Counted from the first letter of the stretch, positions 22,980-36,800 are shown. The stretch: DNA of 64,000 bases from Diogma glabrata (GCA_963693315.1 OY856186.1:94514132-94578131); one strand, 5' to 3'. Notes: a model not told the origin generated them from the sequence alone. Made by a program: numbers and translations.

Positions 22980-24640
22980 TTTTAGGGCTCCGTACTTTGA
23001 AAAAGTAAAAACGGTACCCTATTGGTGAGACTTCGGTGTCCGTCCGAATTTCTACATAATCGATTTTCTCAAAAATTATAAGTGCTATCAACTTGAAATT
23101 TTTTACAGTTATACAATGTATTTGTCCACGCCTACTGACAACAAGATAATTATGAATATTTGTTTTTATCAATATTTTATGGACATTGATAAGGAGATAG
23201 TAAAACAAAAGTTTGTTTTAAGGAATCGAGTTTGGTTTAAAAAAAATCAAAAAAAAATCAAATATTTCAAAAAGTCCTTTCAATGAATTATCGACTGCTT
23301 AGTTTTTAAGTTATTTCCAAAAACGTGTGTTTATTTTTTTGTCCCCCACCTTAACCTCGAACATTACAAAAGCAAAAAATTGAAAAAATTCAAGGTTGTA
23401 GGAATTTTGCATACAAAAATCCGTTTTTTTGTTTTGGTTGTTATAATCTCAAATGTTCATTGGAGGTTGAGAGTGAAAATTACGAAAACAAAATATTTTT
23501 GGTCATGTCAAGTAGGGGGGGTATCATATGAAAGGTTATTTTTTTTCTAGTCTAAAACAATTTTTTTTGTAATTTTCGAAAGCAGTTTTTGACTTATTTT
23601 GGAAAAAGTGAAATTTTAGTTTTGTTCCCCCCACTTATCTTCGAACATTACAAAAATTTAAAAAAATTCACGGTTGTAGGAACTTGGCAAAAAAAAAATG
23701 AAAAATTTTTTTTGGTCGTTATAATTTCAATTGTTCTTTGGAGGGGGTTGTGAGTAGAAATTTTGAAAAAAAATTATTTTGGACCTGGACAAGTGGGGTG
23801 TCATATGAAAGGTGATTTTTTTTGTAGTTCAAAATATTTTTTTTGTAATTTTCGAGAACACGGTTTTGGACTTATTTATAAAAATGTGAAAATTTGATTC
23901 TGTTCCACCCTTTATCATCGAACATTACAAAAGCGAAAAATTGAAAAAATTCACAGTCATAGGTAATTTTGTAAAGATTGAACAAAAACTAAAGCGGTTA
24001 TCTCATTATTTCAAATGTTCCTTAGAAGGGGGTTGAGAGAAGAAATTTCGAAAAAAAGTTATTTGTGACCTTGACAAGTGGGGTGTTATATGAAAGGTTA
24101 TTTTGTTTCTAGTCTAAAACCGTTTTCCGAAATTTTCAAAGTCACCATTTTCGATTTAAAATCGTGTTTTTGTGAAGAATTTCACGTAGAATTTTGAATT
24201 CTTTGATCAATTTTTTGAGGATCAATTTTGTTACTTTGCAGCAAATGTATAATTTAGTAACTAATTCAGAAAATATTTTATAATATTAGGGTTCTAAAAT
24301 AATATTGAATAGATTATGGTTAGTCAGATGAACTCGGCATAAAAAACATTATTCGGGCTGACCATTGCAATCTAGTAATCTTCATGGTCCAAGAATTGTA
24401 ACCGTTTGTTATCGGTATACGCATTCCATTAATTCTCAATGATTTCGAGAAAAACTGTATTTATGTTTGACTAATAAACGAATTAAATTCAAAAATGTTG
24501 CCACCATTTTGTCACAGTTATGGGTAAAATTCAACCCAACGTATAACTACATTAGCAAATACTGTTTTTTCATATTATTATATACACGGAACCCTCGGCG
24601 AGCGAGTTATATTCGCACCTGACCCGACTTTTTTTTAGTT
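22980..24640 (+). repeat. Family C dispersed repeat, near-complete copy
   Basis: It starts TTAGGGCTCCGTACTTTGAA, with ACGGTACCCTA and a GTCCGTCCG stretch. The interior repeats a unit (GGAGGGGGTTGAGAG, TTGACAAGTGGGGTGTCATA, TGAAAGG, TTTCGAAAGCAG) about four times between 23440 and 24150. It ends ACGGAACCCTCGGCGAGCGA, GTTATATTCGCACCTGACCC and a T run at about 24640. The two ends, GGGCTCCGTA and ACGGAACCCT, are inverted to each other. I recall very similar ends from moth and butterfly genome repeats, so this may be a widespread insect family. Confidence 0.75.
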
Positions 24641-25605
24641 GAATTTAATTGATTGTATCACACTTATTGATTAAAATACTATTATATTTAAGATTTTTAA
24701 TTATAATATTTATAAAATATTTCTTACGGGAGTTGATTTTATATTTATTTCAAACATCTTTTTTAAAAGAATGTTGGTCATGGATTGCTACAATTTTTTT
24801 TGAATGAATTGATTTTAAAATACACAATTAGTATATTACATACCTAGCGCTGTAAATAGCATTTCATATGCGAGGGAAAATATAGCGCACGAGACGCGTA
24901 GCGGTGAGTGCAGTACCTTCACGAGCATGGAAAATGGTTTGCAGCTCGAGGTTTGGTATATACTTTTTCTACGACTATGTGTTAATGCCCAAACGCGTAT
25001 AATTACTTGAAAAAAAATAAACTACTAATTATAAATTAAATGCAAATAGTTTACAAATTGTGGTAGGCTTTGCATTATTCTGTGTCAAAATGAATTGAAA
25101 TATTTAATTTTTAAAAATCTAATTTTTCTTTGTATAAAAATTTTTCTTTTTATTAAAAGTGTTAGGTAATATATATATGAAAATACATTACGTAACACAT
25201 TTTTCTCATTACGTTACACTTTTTGTAATAATCAATTTACATGTCATGGATAGTGTGATTTAATTGATAATTTACTGTGATAGGATTAGAAAATAGTACA
25301 TTATATAATAAGGTTGAGAAGTAAGCTATTATTGACTGAGAACTTTCGAGGTTTTTATTGCTTTTCTCAACCGAGGTATATATAGAATTTTTTTAACTAC
25401 TAACACTAATTATCATATTTGCTTTGATTAGATTTTGATATTAGTCCTTTTCCATTTCATTTTTTAAATATCTTAAAATATCAAGTAGCCTGGAAGTTTA
25501 GTTTCATACAAATAAAACGAAACAAAGGATTGCAAATATTTATTTGTTTGTGTTTTTTTACCTCATTTCAATTAAAAAAGTCCAAGCGGCACGTATATCC
25601 GCTAG
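24641..25605. other. AT-rich intronic sequence
   Basis: Nothing recognised. A short GC-richer patch with GCACGAGACGCGTAGCGG (24888-24905) stands out but has no identified function. Confidence 0.4.
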
Positions 25606-25609
25606 AAAT

Positions 25610-27103
<1,494 letters not shown>

Positions 27104-27104
27104 A

Positions 27105-29127
27105 AAATATGGAGGGGCTTAAATCTCAAGCTCTGAGATATCAAGACTTCGGTCTGGTTTAAGGATTTTGGTATAGTTTTCGGCAAAAAACTTTTATGAG
27201 CACATTGTTTTTAGTTTTGGTCAGCGATTTATATTTTGCGTTTCGAGAAAATATTACAAAATCACAAATTCATATTTCTTTCAAAATTCCAAAAATATTG
27301 TAAAAATTTAATAAAATCAAAATTTAGACTTTTTCCAAAACTCTAAAAATATTGCAAAAATTATAACAATATCACAAATTGAATCTTTTTTCAAAATTCC
27401 AAAAATTAGAATAAAACTTTTTATAAATTCTAATAATATTCTATTCTATAATAATATTCTAAAAGTATATATAATAATATTCTAAAAGTTCTTAAAATTC
27501 ATAAATTCCAACTTTTTCCATAATTCTAAATATATTGCAAAATTTATAACAATATCAAATATTGAAACTTTTGTCAAAATTCCAAAAATTATAATAAAAT
27601 CAAAAATTTTTAATTTTTACAAAATTCTAAAATACATATAAATTTTTTTTTTTTTCAAAATTCTAAAAATATTGCAAAAATTATAACAAAACCAAAAATT
27701 AAAACTTTTTCCAAAATTCTAAAAATATTGCAAAACATGAAACTTTCTTCATAAGTCCAAATATTATAATAAAACCAAAAATTTAAAGTTTTTCAAAATT
27801 CTAAAAATATTCCGAAAATTCTTACAAAATCAAAAATTGAAACTTTTTTTAAAATTCTAAATTCTAAAAAGAATTCTGTTTTTTTCACAATTCTAAAAAT
27901 TTTGCAAAAATTATAACAAAAATCATAATTAAAAGTTTTCCCGAAATTCTAAAAATATTGCAAAAATTATTACAAAATCAAAAATACAAGCTTTTTTTCA
28001 AAATTTCAAAAGTAATTCAAAAACTATAACAAATTCAAAAAATTTCTATGTCCAATTTCTTTTCAATTAATACGTCATAAAAACAGCAAACATTTTTTTT
28101 TCCAAAAAAATAGCTAAAAAATAAATGAAATCATTTTTCGACACACTTGACATTATTTTTTTGACAAACTTATAATGCTATAATTCTCTATAATAATAAT
28201 GAAAATATGTTTATTTTATTTTAGTTTATTGTAGACAAGTGAAGAATAAAAACTATATATAAGAATTAACATAAACTATTCAGTTTTTGTTTATTAATCA
28301 GTTTTATTGTTTTTATTTTAATTTATTTTCATTTATTTATTGTTTTTAATTTATATTAATTGGATAAATTAAAAACAATAAAACTGATTAATATAAACAT
28401 ATTTAAATAAAAAGAGACAAGTAATTATACAGCATTTTTGATAATAATAATGATATTTCATGCCTACAAATAATTTATTTTATGTTTTTCCAAAAAATTA
28501 GGTAAAGAATAAATAAAAATCTTTCTTTTGACACACTTCACAACATTTTTTTCACAAAATTATAATGCCATAATTCTCAATAATAATAATAAAAGTTCAT
28601 TTCAAACAAATAATTAATTTTATTTTTTTCCAAAAAATTGGGTAAAAAATAAATAAAAATCTTTCTTTTGACACACTTGACAACATTTTTTGACAAACTT
28701 ATAATGCAATAATCTAGTTTTTGGTCTCAAATACCAATCCCGACCATCAAGATTTCTCCGCATTCTTTGTTTCTACTCATTATCACTTAAAATGAACGTT
28801 TTTTAAGCAAAATATATGCACATTTCCTTGATTTGACACACTTGACGATTTTTCTGACACACTTCCGGTACAGTTATCGAACACATCGTCCTTTCGGCTC
28901 TTACCATTGAGTTACCTATTTTTAGAAACCAAAATTTTTAAAATCCCTTCAGTCGTTTTCTAGATTTCTTCGGTTGTGACGGCCGGCCAGCAAAGAGACA
29001 TACATTTTTTTTGCTTTTTTAGAATCAGTAGGTCCTAAAACGTCGAGAAATACCAAAAAAAAGTGGGGATAAGAATTTCACTTTTAGCTCATGAATGTAA
29101 TACTTAGGCCTTTCAGACCAAAGTAAT
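27105..29127 (+). repeat. Family A repeat, copy 5
   Basis: It starts ATATGGAGGGGCTTAAATCT immediately after the family B hairpin and ends with AGGCCTTTCAGACCAAAGTA, a mutated hairpin. The interior holds both arrays. A private insertion near 28210-28400 includes an AT palindrome around ATTAATCAGTTTTATTGTTT and AAACAATAAAACTGATTAAT-like sequence. The 3' part (TCGTCCTTTCGGCTCTTACC) is closer to copy 6 than to copies 1-4, so copies 5 and 6 form a subfamily. Confidence 0.82.
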
Positions 29128-29630
29128 CCAAAAATTCTATTTTTTTTTTCAAAATTCTAAAAATATTCCAAAAATTAGAATAAAATCAAATATTTAAACT
29201 TTTTCTAAATTTTTATAATATTCCAAAAATTCTTAAAATTCAAAAATCCAATCTTTTCCCGAAATTCTAAAAATATTGCAAAAATTATAACAATATCAAA
29301 AATTGAAACTTTTTTAAAAATTCTAAAAATATTCTAAAAATTCTTACAAAATCAAAAGTTGAAACTTTTTTCAAAATCCTAAAAATATATACAAAATTCA
29401 AAAATATATATAAAATTCTCAATAATAATAATTTCATGTTCATTATACATTTTATTTCATACAAATAACTAATTTTATTTTTTTCCAAAAAAAAATTAAT
29501 GAAAATCATTCTTTTGCCACGCTTGACATTATTTTTTTGACTAACTTATAATTCTCAATAATAATAATAAAATCGTGTAAATAATTAATTTTTTTTTCCA
29601 AAAAAATAAATCAAAATCTTTCTTTTGACA

Positions 29631-30256
29631 TGTAGTGTCCAGCTTCTGATGCTGATCCACTTTCATACGCAAAAGCAATCGTTATAACAATTAAAACAAT
29701 TAACGATTTTAATTCAAATAATTTTATTGTAAGCAAAGCAGTACGGTTGCAAAATGTATTTTTATAATCAATTCGATTGCAAAAGAAGAAAAATATAAAC
29801 AATATAACGGGAAGGATTTTTTTATTGGAACAAAAATCCATTATATATTTTATTTGTGTTAGTGGATTAAAAATAATAAAAATGATGCTATCTCACCTAT
29901 TCAAATTCGATAGCTGTTTGATAAAACGAATACTATCGGATTTAGAATTTAAAAATAAATATAAAAATTAAGTAATTAATTAGTAGCTTAAAAATTGTGG
30001 ATGAAATTACATCACGATCTAACTTTTATAATTCAGTTTTTATAATTAAATTTATTTATGTATTCACACAGTGAATACAATTATTTTTATTAAGTTTGTT
30101 AATAAACTCTTAAAACTTTAAAATTGCTATAAATTGTGAATAAAGAATTATGGAGCATATTGTTCAATAGTTATTTTAATAAAACTGGTGTGAAATATAA
30201 ATAGTTTTATTCAGTTATTAAGTGCATTGATATACAAACTGAGAGACACATTTATA
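29631..30256 (+). repeat. 5' LTR (626 bp)
   Basis: It starts TGTAGTGTCC and ends ACACATTTATA, so the right end is TA rather than the canonical CA. It contains several AATAAA-type signals, for example GTGAATAAAGAATTATGG near 30137. By eye it matches 37154-37779 throughout. Confidence 0.93.
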
Positions 30257-30278
30257 TTTTGGTGACCCCGAAAAAGAA
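30257..30278 (+). promoter_or_regulatory. Primer-binding site, tRNA-Trp-like
   Basis: TTTTGGTGACCCCGA follows the LTR after three bases. TGGTGACCCCGA is complementary to the 3' end of animal tRNA-Trp, the primer reported for CsRn1-clade elements. Complementarity stops after 12 bases (AAAAAG follows). Confidence 0.7.
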
Positions 30279-31119
30279 TACGCGGGTATATAATACATTT
30301 TATTGCACGACGCCATTTTTGACGCCGAAAAAGAGAATTCTTTTTAAATAGAACAAAAGGCTGTGTTTCTGGAAATCTGGTGTGTTACATATGCACACCA
30401 GATAACAGGTAAATAATTTTTTTATTTATTCAGTAAAATATAAAAATTTTTACCCCACTTGTACATATAAAAATTTTTAAGCAAAAATTTTTTTTTTGAA
30501 AATATTTTATTGCACGCAACAAGCATCAGATACAAAGGTGACAACTGTAGATATTTACAGTACAACTGTAATTTTTTTGTACAATACAACTATCAATTTT
30601 GTACAATACAACGTGACATCTGTAATTATATTATTATTAAATCTGGAAAACAGAAGAAAATTAGAATACAAGAAAATAAACAAAAACGCAACGGATAAAT
30701 TATACAAGGAAATTATTATATATACTTTTGGATGCTATATTGAAAAAAAATGCAACAGTAAAGTTTTATTTCATCAAATTTCATCCTAACATTATATTGA
30801 TTAGTTCATTAAGACTTAATAATCAAGAAAATAAACAGGGGTGAGTGTGCATTTTTTTTTAATTATATATTTAAACCGCTAATATTCCAAATAAAAAAAA
30901 ACATAAAATATATCATTGTTGATTAATAAAGGAAAATTTTTTTATATATTGTTGCGATTTATTTTTCTTCACGTTTATTTTGCTTCAAGTATTGTTTTGC
31001 GAAATAATAAATAGCGTGTCACAGTTGACGTCGGTTATTGCTATTATTTTTTATTGTTTTAAAATTTTTATTTACGAATATCAGCAAGTGTGTGGTAGCG
31101 ATTCTCCCTCAAACATTAA
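30279..31119 (+). other. Retrotransposon 5' leader
   Basis: About 840 bp between primer site and gag, AT-rich, with short chance frames only (a 97-codon frame at 30496-30789 has no recognised motif). It presumably carries packaging and dimerisation signals, but none can be read out. Confidence 0.6.
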
Positions 31120-32049
31120 ATGAGTGACACCGAGTCCTCATCTTCGAAGAAAATACTGCGGTCGGGTAAAGAGGTTGAGAATCCTCCACCACCAATAACG
31201 AAGACATCAAGGCAAGCGCACAGCATGGCTCCTCCAACCTTACCAGAATTCATCGATTCTGATCCACAACTATGGTTTCTTCAAGTAGAAACCATATTTA
31301 CAGCGCGGGACATCACAGAAGACAAGCAGCAATTCGCTGCTGTTATGGCTGTTCTCAAGCCAGCGGTGCTTTCTACATCAGACCTCTACAAACGACTTAA
31401 GACTGAGATAATCAGTCAACTAAGCCAGTCTGAGCAGGCCCGTTTAGAAAAATTGTTAAAAACAGTAGATTGTGGGAATCAAAAACCATCACAGTTCTAC
31501 GACCAGCTCCTCCAAATAGCTGGTGATTCTACTGCGGTCAACCCACAGCTTATTAAAGAGCTGTGGCTGGCTCGCCTTCCAATGAATATAAAACCTGTCG
31601 TCGTCTCAATTCAGAGTGACGACATTAAAGATTCATTATCGATCGCGGACAAAATTTGGGAAGCTGTGTGCTTACCCACCTCCCTTTCTTGTGGTAATTT
31701 AAGCAGTTCCAATGTCGACCGAGTTAATGTACCATCGACATCTACAGGAAACTTGCCTCAACCACAAAGTAATCTTGAGAAGATGGTCGAGCAACTGACC
31801 ACTTCTCTTAATAACATGAGATCTCGTTTTGACCGATTTGAATCCTGCCAACAAGGTCAAAGATCTCGAACCCCTTCTAGGAAAGCGTCATTTCGACGTA
31901 ACAGGAATCCCAGAAGTCGTTCCTCTTCTTCAACGATGAACCTATGCTGGTATCATCGTGTTTTTGGACCTAGGGCTACGAAATGCGTAGGAAAATGTTC
32001 CTTCACATCTAGTAGCTCTGCAACTACACCAAAATCGGGAAACTATTAA
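31120..32049 (+). CDS. gag: Gag polyprotein of the LTR retrotransposon
   Basis: A 309-residue capsid/nucleocapsid precursor. The N-terminus is Ser/Pro-rich. Residues about 40-200 form the retrotransposon capsid region, with 'PQLWFLQVETIFTARDIT' and 'LLKTVDCGNQKPSQFYDQL' typical of the insect gypsy lineage whose Gag reads P.LWF.QLE..F. A basic Ser/Arg-rich stretch (about 245-270) precedes a single zinc-finger-like motif, C-x2-H-x9-C-x3-C ('CWYHRVFGPRATKCVGKC'), the unusual CHCC form described for CsRn1-type elements, rather than the retroviral CCHC. Gag assembles particles that package the RNA. The frame is open from ATG to TAA. The last codons overlap the slippery site that leads into pol. 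Confidence 0.9.
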   Translation: MSDTESSSSKKILRSGKEVENPPPPITKTSRQAHSMAPPTLPEFIDSDPQLWFLQVETIFTARDITEDKQQFAAVMAVLKPAVLSTSDLYKRLKTEIISQLSQSEQARLEKLLKTVDCGNQKPSQFYDQLLQIAGDSTAVNPQLIKELWLARLPMNIKPVVVSIQSDDIKDSLSIADKIWEAVCLPTSLSCGNLSSSNVDRVNVPSTSTGNLPQPQSNLEKMVEQLTTSLNNMRSRFDRFESCQQGQRSRTPSRKASFRRNRNPRSRSSSSTMNLCWYHRVFGPRATKCVGKCSFTSSSSATTPKSGNY

Positions 32050-32078
32050 GCCCCAATGCTGCTACGGCCAGCATTGGG
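32037..32078 (+). promoter_or_regulatory. -1 ribosomal frameshift signal (slippery heptamer plus stem-loop)
   Basis: In the gag frame the heptamer G GGA AAC (32037-32043) has the canonical X XXY YYZ form and sits one codon before the gag stop TAA (32047-32049). After an 8-nt spacer comes a perfect 10-bp stem, CCCAATGCTG (32052-32061) pairing with CAGCATTGGG (32069-32078), with loop CTACGGC. The pol frame is -1 relative to gag and is open from the heptamer up to the hAT insertion. This is the expected layout for making Gag-Pol at a fixed ratio. Confidence 0.88.
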
Positions 32079-32435
32079 ACACAAACAACAAGCCGTTTGT
32101 TCGTCCGGTGTGCAAACTAGGGTTTCTCAAACGGGATCCCGGGATCCCGTTTTACCCGGGATCCCGGGGGTAAATGTTCATCCCGTTTTCCCGGGATTTC
32201 ATCCCGGGATCCCGGGTATCCCGCTAATTTTTATTAGCATATTTTTTTATTTTTCCAAGTTATTAAAAATTTTCTCATTGGAAAATCGAGTAGTTTTCAA
32301 TTCTTTTCCCCTCTGTAGTAATTAATTTCGTTCAAAATTAGGAAAATATTTTTTGACACATATGGTGTCATGATTTTTTGTATGGTTTTTTGACACATAT
32401 GAACACAACAAATTGAAACTAATAAATTTTAAAAT

Positions 32436-32462
32436 AGGTAGATTTTGCTGAGAAATCTACCT
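32436..32462. repeat. Solo family B-type terminal hairpin
   Basis: AGGTAGATTT and AAATCTACCT are paired around a 7-base loop (TGCTGAG), the same stem as at 9067-9093 and 27077-27103 but with a different loop. It sits at the junction between the hAT left part and the LINE fragment. Confidence 0.6.
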
Positions 32463-32466
32463 AAAA

Positions 32467-33560
32467 CTTCCGCTTCATTTCTCTTAATTTATGTTTAATG
32501 GTTCTCTTATGAAGGCGATTAATAGAGGAACGAAACATGTTTACAATGTGATTTGCAATGTCGTCTGGATTTATTTCATTGTTACAGCGTTAATCCACTT
32601 TTGTTTCCTCGCGGTGTCCAGTGAGTATATTAAGTCATCAACCACGTCTGACTCACTACTACTAAGGTGCTCCTCAAATAATAAATATATCGCGCTCTCT
32701 TCTCCAACCAGGAATGTATTCTTCACCGGAAGTCTCTTGGGATGCATTTCTTTGCAGTTAAAATGATGGTTCCTACGAACCTATCGTAATTTTTAAGAAT
32801 GGGTTGGATCTAGTGAATCACTGCATCCAACTCCGACCCATATTAAGCCCAGCCAGTTTTGTTAAAATTGCATCTAGCTTGAGGAGAAGGTTTATGTGTG
32901 GGATTTGGATGCCTACCTCAAAAATTACTGAACGATGTTGAGAGCGTGGCAAACCTGAAAGGACAGCCCTAGATATTGCAATAGGGTTACGTTGTTCGTT
33001 TTTTTGTGGAAAAACAGAGGTCGGGATTGTAATAACTTGGCCATCTAGCAGATCTAAAGGTTTTCATGTCTTTCGTATCATATTGGTCCCGTCAGTTAGT
33101 TGTATGCCATTGGGATTGTTATTTGAGTAGGACTACTGATTGTGATGGCTATTAAAGTCACCAACCTATATTGCTGGGTGGTGAAATAATGGTAGAGTAT
33201 CAGCTGGCCACGCTGTATTTAGGGGCATGTTTACGAGATGTATATCGTTGTCCGTCTGGTGTAAGTAAATGGGTGCAGTTCATGATTTCTGACTTAATAT
33301 ACGTGCCAGATCCATACGTTTGGTGGTAAATAACACTAATTAGTTTATAACCAACAATTTTCCATCTAGAGGTAAGTTGATCTTCATCTGATGCATGCAA
33401 TTCCTGCCAGAATTACAACGTTGATATCGAAATAATAACTTTAATACTCTTTCTAAACGTTCAGTTTTTGACTTGCTAATGCTTTCAATGTTCAATTGCA
33501 AAATACGGACTGAGGGTCCAATATTTTTGTCGTATGGTGCTGAGAAGTACCGTTGTTATT
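32467..33560 (-). pseudogene. LINE fragment: apurinic endonuclease domain to pre-RT region
   Basis: On the minus strand from about 33520: 'VRILQLNIESISKSKTERL' (typical start of the non-LTR endonuclease), 'HASDEDQLTSRWKIVGYKL', then 'VGDFNSHHNQW' (the GDFN..H catalytic motif) at about 33160-33130, 'SARWQSYYNPDL', and 'HRSVIFEVGIQIP' (SDH-box neighbourhood) near 32960-32920. It continues towards 'DTARKQKWINAV' near 32600. Frameshifts and stops separate the pieces. It probably belongs to the same Jockey-type group as 1340-3390, but those segments do not overlap, so identity cannot be shown. Confidence 0.78.
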
Positions 33561-33589
33561 GTGATTTTGCTTTGATTGTATCACAGAAC

Positions 33590-33801
33590 ATGTATCATAT
33601 GACGTTAAAAACATCACAAAAGAATTGGTAATTTTAGAAGCAACTAAGCAGAGTACAAATAATTTAGATTATACAATTCACTAATGACTATCACACCGAC
33701 ATCAATTGAATCGGAAAGAGCTTTTTCTGCGGCAGGACGTTTCGTCACGAAAATTCGGACAAAATCGAGTGATGGCACCATTGACAACCTAGTTTTTTGA
33801 A
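33590..33801 (+). pseudogene. hAT transposase C-terminal (dimerisation) remnant
   Basis: Reading plus: 'VKNITKELVILEATKQSTNN', a short break, then 'LMTITPTSIESERAFSAAG' and 'RFVTKIRTKSSDGTIDNLVF' ending in TGA. 'P.S..ESERAFSAAG...TK.R..L' is the conserved hAT C-terminal signature. The catalytic core upstream is missing, replaced by unrelated LINE sequence. It lies in the same orientation as the host retrotransposon. Confidence 0.88.
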
Positions 33802-36800
33802 AAATTATTTAAAAATTAGTATTATGAATTTATTTTTGTTTTGTTTTTATGTATTATTTTATATTTAATTTTTGAAGTTTTTCTAATTAAAAATAATGGA
33901 AATTTAAAAATAAATAGCACATTTTTTGTGCTGTTTTAATTTTACACATTTTTCTATCACCTAATTAGAAAAATCTAGCTTTTAGCGTTTCCCGGGATTT
34001 CCCGGGATCCCGGGAATTTAACATTTTTTGTCCCGGCTTCCCGGGATTTGAATTCCTACGGGAAATGAGAAACCCTAGTGCAAACACCAAACTCGATTTT
34101 CTTATCGACACAGGAGCTGACGTATCAGTAATCCCGTCTCGATCATATTCTAATTTAGTTCAGGATGAACACACTGTCCTTACTGCAGCCAATGGATCAC
34201 AGATCCACACATATGGTTCCAAACTTCTGAATTTGGACTTGGGTCTTCGTCGAGAACTACCTCATACATTTGTGGTAGCGTCAGTTAGTAAACCTATAAT
34301 AGGTGCTGACTTTCTGACTAAGTTCTCTCCGATAGTCGATCTTAAGCGCAAGCGCTTACTTGACACATGTACAAATTTATCAGTGAATACAATTTCGTGT
34401 TCTGATAACACGCCTTCACTGCTTTTGTACAATCTTCAAGGAATTTATGGAGACATCCTGCATGAATTCCCATCCCTCACTCAGGAGCCCAAGTACAACG
34501 CCCCAGTCAAACATAACGTGGTTCACCGAATAATCACAAAAGGACAATTACCTTTTTCTCGGCCACGTAGACTGGAAGCCAACAAATTCAAAATTGCCAA
34601 AGATGAGTTTTCACATATGGCACAGTTAGGGTTGATTAGGCCTTCCTCATCTAGTGTTTCCTCTGCACTACATTTAGTTCCAAAAAAGGATCAAGATGAT
34701 TGGAGACCTTGTGGGGATTATCGACGTTTGAATGATGTTACCATTCCTGATCGATACCCCATACCTCATATTCAAGATTTTACAATGCATCTTCACGGAT
34801 GCACAATTTTTTCCAAAATCGATCTTGTCCGAGCTTACCATCAAATACCAGTCTCTGCAGAAGATGTTTACAAAACTGCTATAACGGTCCCTTTTGGTCT
34901 CTTTGAGTTCATGCGAATGCCTTATGGTCTGAGAAATGCAGCTCAGACTTTCCAGCGTTTCATGGATGAAGTGGTCAAAGGACTAGATTTTGTATTTGTA
35001 TACATTGACGACATATTGGTGGCTAGCAATTCTCCACAGGAACACCAAAAAGACTTACGCATTCTTTTCAAAAGGCTATCTAATTTTGATATCAAAATCA
35101 AACTTTCAAAATGCGTATTTGGCGTTCCTGCTCTTAATTTTCTTAGCCATGAAATCACAAAGGATGGTATCAAACCATCCCCAGATCGAATCATGGCTAT
35201 ACAAGACTTTCCACAGCCAACTTCAGTTCGACAAGTTCAGCGGTTCGTGGGTATGGTAAACTATTACCATAGGTTCATACCCCATCTAGCCGAATTAATT
35301 TCTCCTCTTCATAGTTATCTCGCTGAACTAGCCAAGATAAAGAAAAAATCGGTTTTCATATGGCCTCTTCAATGCAGTACAGCCGTTGATAAAGTCAAAC
35401 TGGCGCTTGTTAACTGCACACTCTTGGCTCATCCGTCTCAAAAAGCAAGCTATTGTATCAAGACGGATGCTTCAGGTACTGCACTAGGTGCAGTATTAGA
35501 ACAATTTAATCATGGTTTTTGGCAACCACTAGGGTTTTTCTCATGTAAGCTCTCACCTGCAGAGCAAAAATATTCAACATTTGATCGCGAGCTATTAGCT
35601 ATTTTTAAAGCTATAAAACATTTTCGTTACTTCATTGAAGGTCGTTTGTTCACAGTGTTCACTGACCACAAACCTTTAGTAACATCAATCGCTTCAAAGA
35701 CTGAGAGAAGTCCCCGACAGGCTCGACATCTTGATTTCATTTCCCAGTTTACAACCGATATTCAGCACATCACTGGCAAAGACAATGTAGTTGCAGATAC
35801 GTTATCACGCACTGAGGAAATGTCGATCAACTTTACTGGATTAGATGTCGACAAGCTCATTAAACTTCAAGAGTCCGATCCAGAACTCCAACATCTTATT
35901 TCTACTCCTCAAGTCGTCAGTTCTAAATGGAAATTAGAACCCATCTCCACTAAACTTCACAGTCAACCGATTTGGTGTGAGACATCGACCAACAGTATTC
36001 GTCCATACTTACCTGAGTCCTTGAGAAAATCAACTTTTGATTCCCTTCATAATCTTTCCCATCCCGGTATAAGAGCATCCCGGAAGATGCTCTCTAAACG
36101 TTATTTCTGGCCTTCAATGAGTGTGGATGTTGGATTTTGGTCTAAGACATGCTTATCATGTCAAAGATGTAAGGTCCAACGACACACTCACTCAGAATTC
36201 GGTCAGATACCTGTACCGTCGGCCAGATTCGAGCATATCCACATCGATTTGGTAGGTCCTCTACCTCCATCTCATGGATATCGGTACATCATGACAACAA
36301 TCGATCGTTTTACTCGATGGCCGGAAGCTATACCTTTGGTGGATGGAACAGCTGAATCAACAGCGAGGGCTTTTTTGACAAATCATATTTCTAGATTTGG
36401 TGTGCCGCTAAATATAACCTCTGATCGCGGAGCAAATTTTGAATCAAGGTTATTTCAGGAGCTTATGAACATCATGGGTTCCCATAAAATCAGGACTACG
36501 GCTTACAATCCCAAAGCTAATGGAATTGTAGAAAGATTCCATCGACAGTTAAAATCTTCGCTCGAAGCTCATGGTAATACTACCAATTGGAGTGATACAC
36601 TCCCACTCGTCATGTTAGGCATTCGGTCTTCGGTCAAAGCTGACCTAGGATGTACTCCTGCGGATCTTGTCTATGGACAAAGTCTGAAGATTCCAGGAGA
36701 ACTCTTCATACATCCTGAGGATTCGCATCCAGTTGAACCAACTGATCTAGTTGATCATCTTAAACAATGGATGCGATCCCTAATTCCGAAAGATACCCGG

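Larger units (their letters stand above)
32118..34077 (+). mobile_element. hAT-superfamily DNA transposon, defective
   Basis: Terminal inverted repeats TAGGGTTTCTCA and TGAGAAACCCTA, flanked by the 8-bp duplication GTGCAAAC (32110-32117 and 34078-34085), the hAT signature. Both subtermini are packed with CCCGGGATCCCGGG-type palindromic units (32131-32222 and 33990-34060), likely transposase-binding sites. The interior holds a hAT transposase C-terminal remnant (33590-33800), a LINE endonuclease fragment on the other strand (32467-33560), and a lone family B-type hairpin (32436-32462). It cannot make a full transposase. Confidence 0.92.

Noticed and set aside
29611..29971. Short frames in the LTRs (also at 37065-37494)
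   Set aside because: They are identical in both LTRs because the LTRs are identical; there is no motif or start context.
30496..30789. 97-codon frame in the retrotransposon leader
   Set aside because: It has no recognised motif and a composition like its surroundings, and it precedes gag in the untranslated leader.
34065..34085. ATG at 34065 as the pol start
   Set aside because: It lies in the hAT terminal repeat and duplicated target; the natural pol frame enters by frameshift upstream of the insertion.
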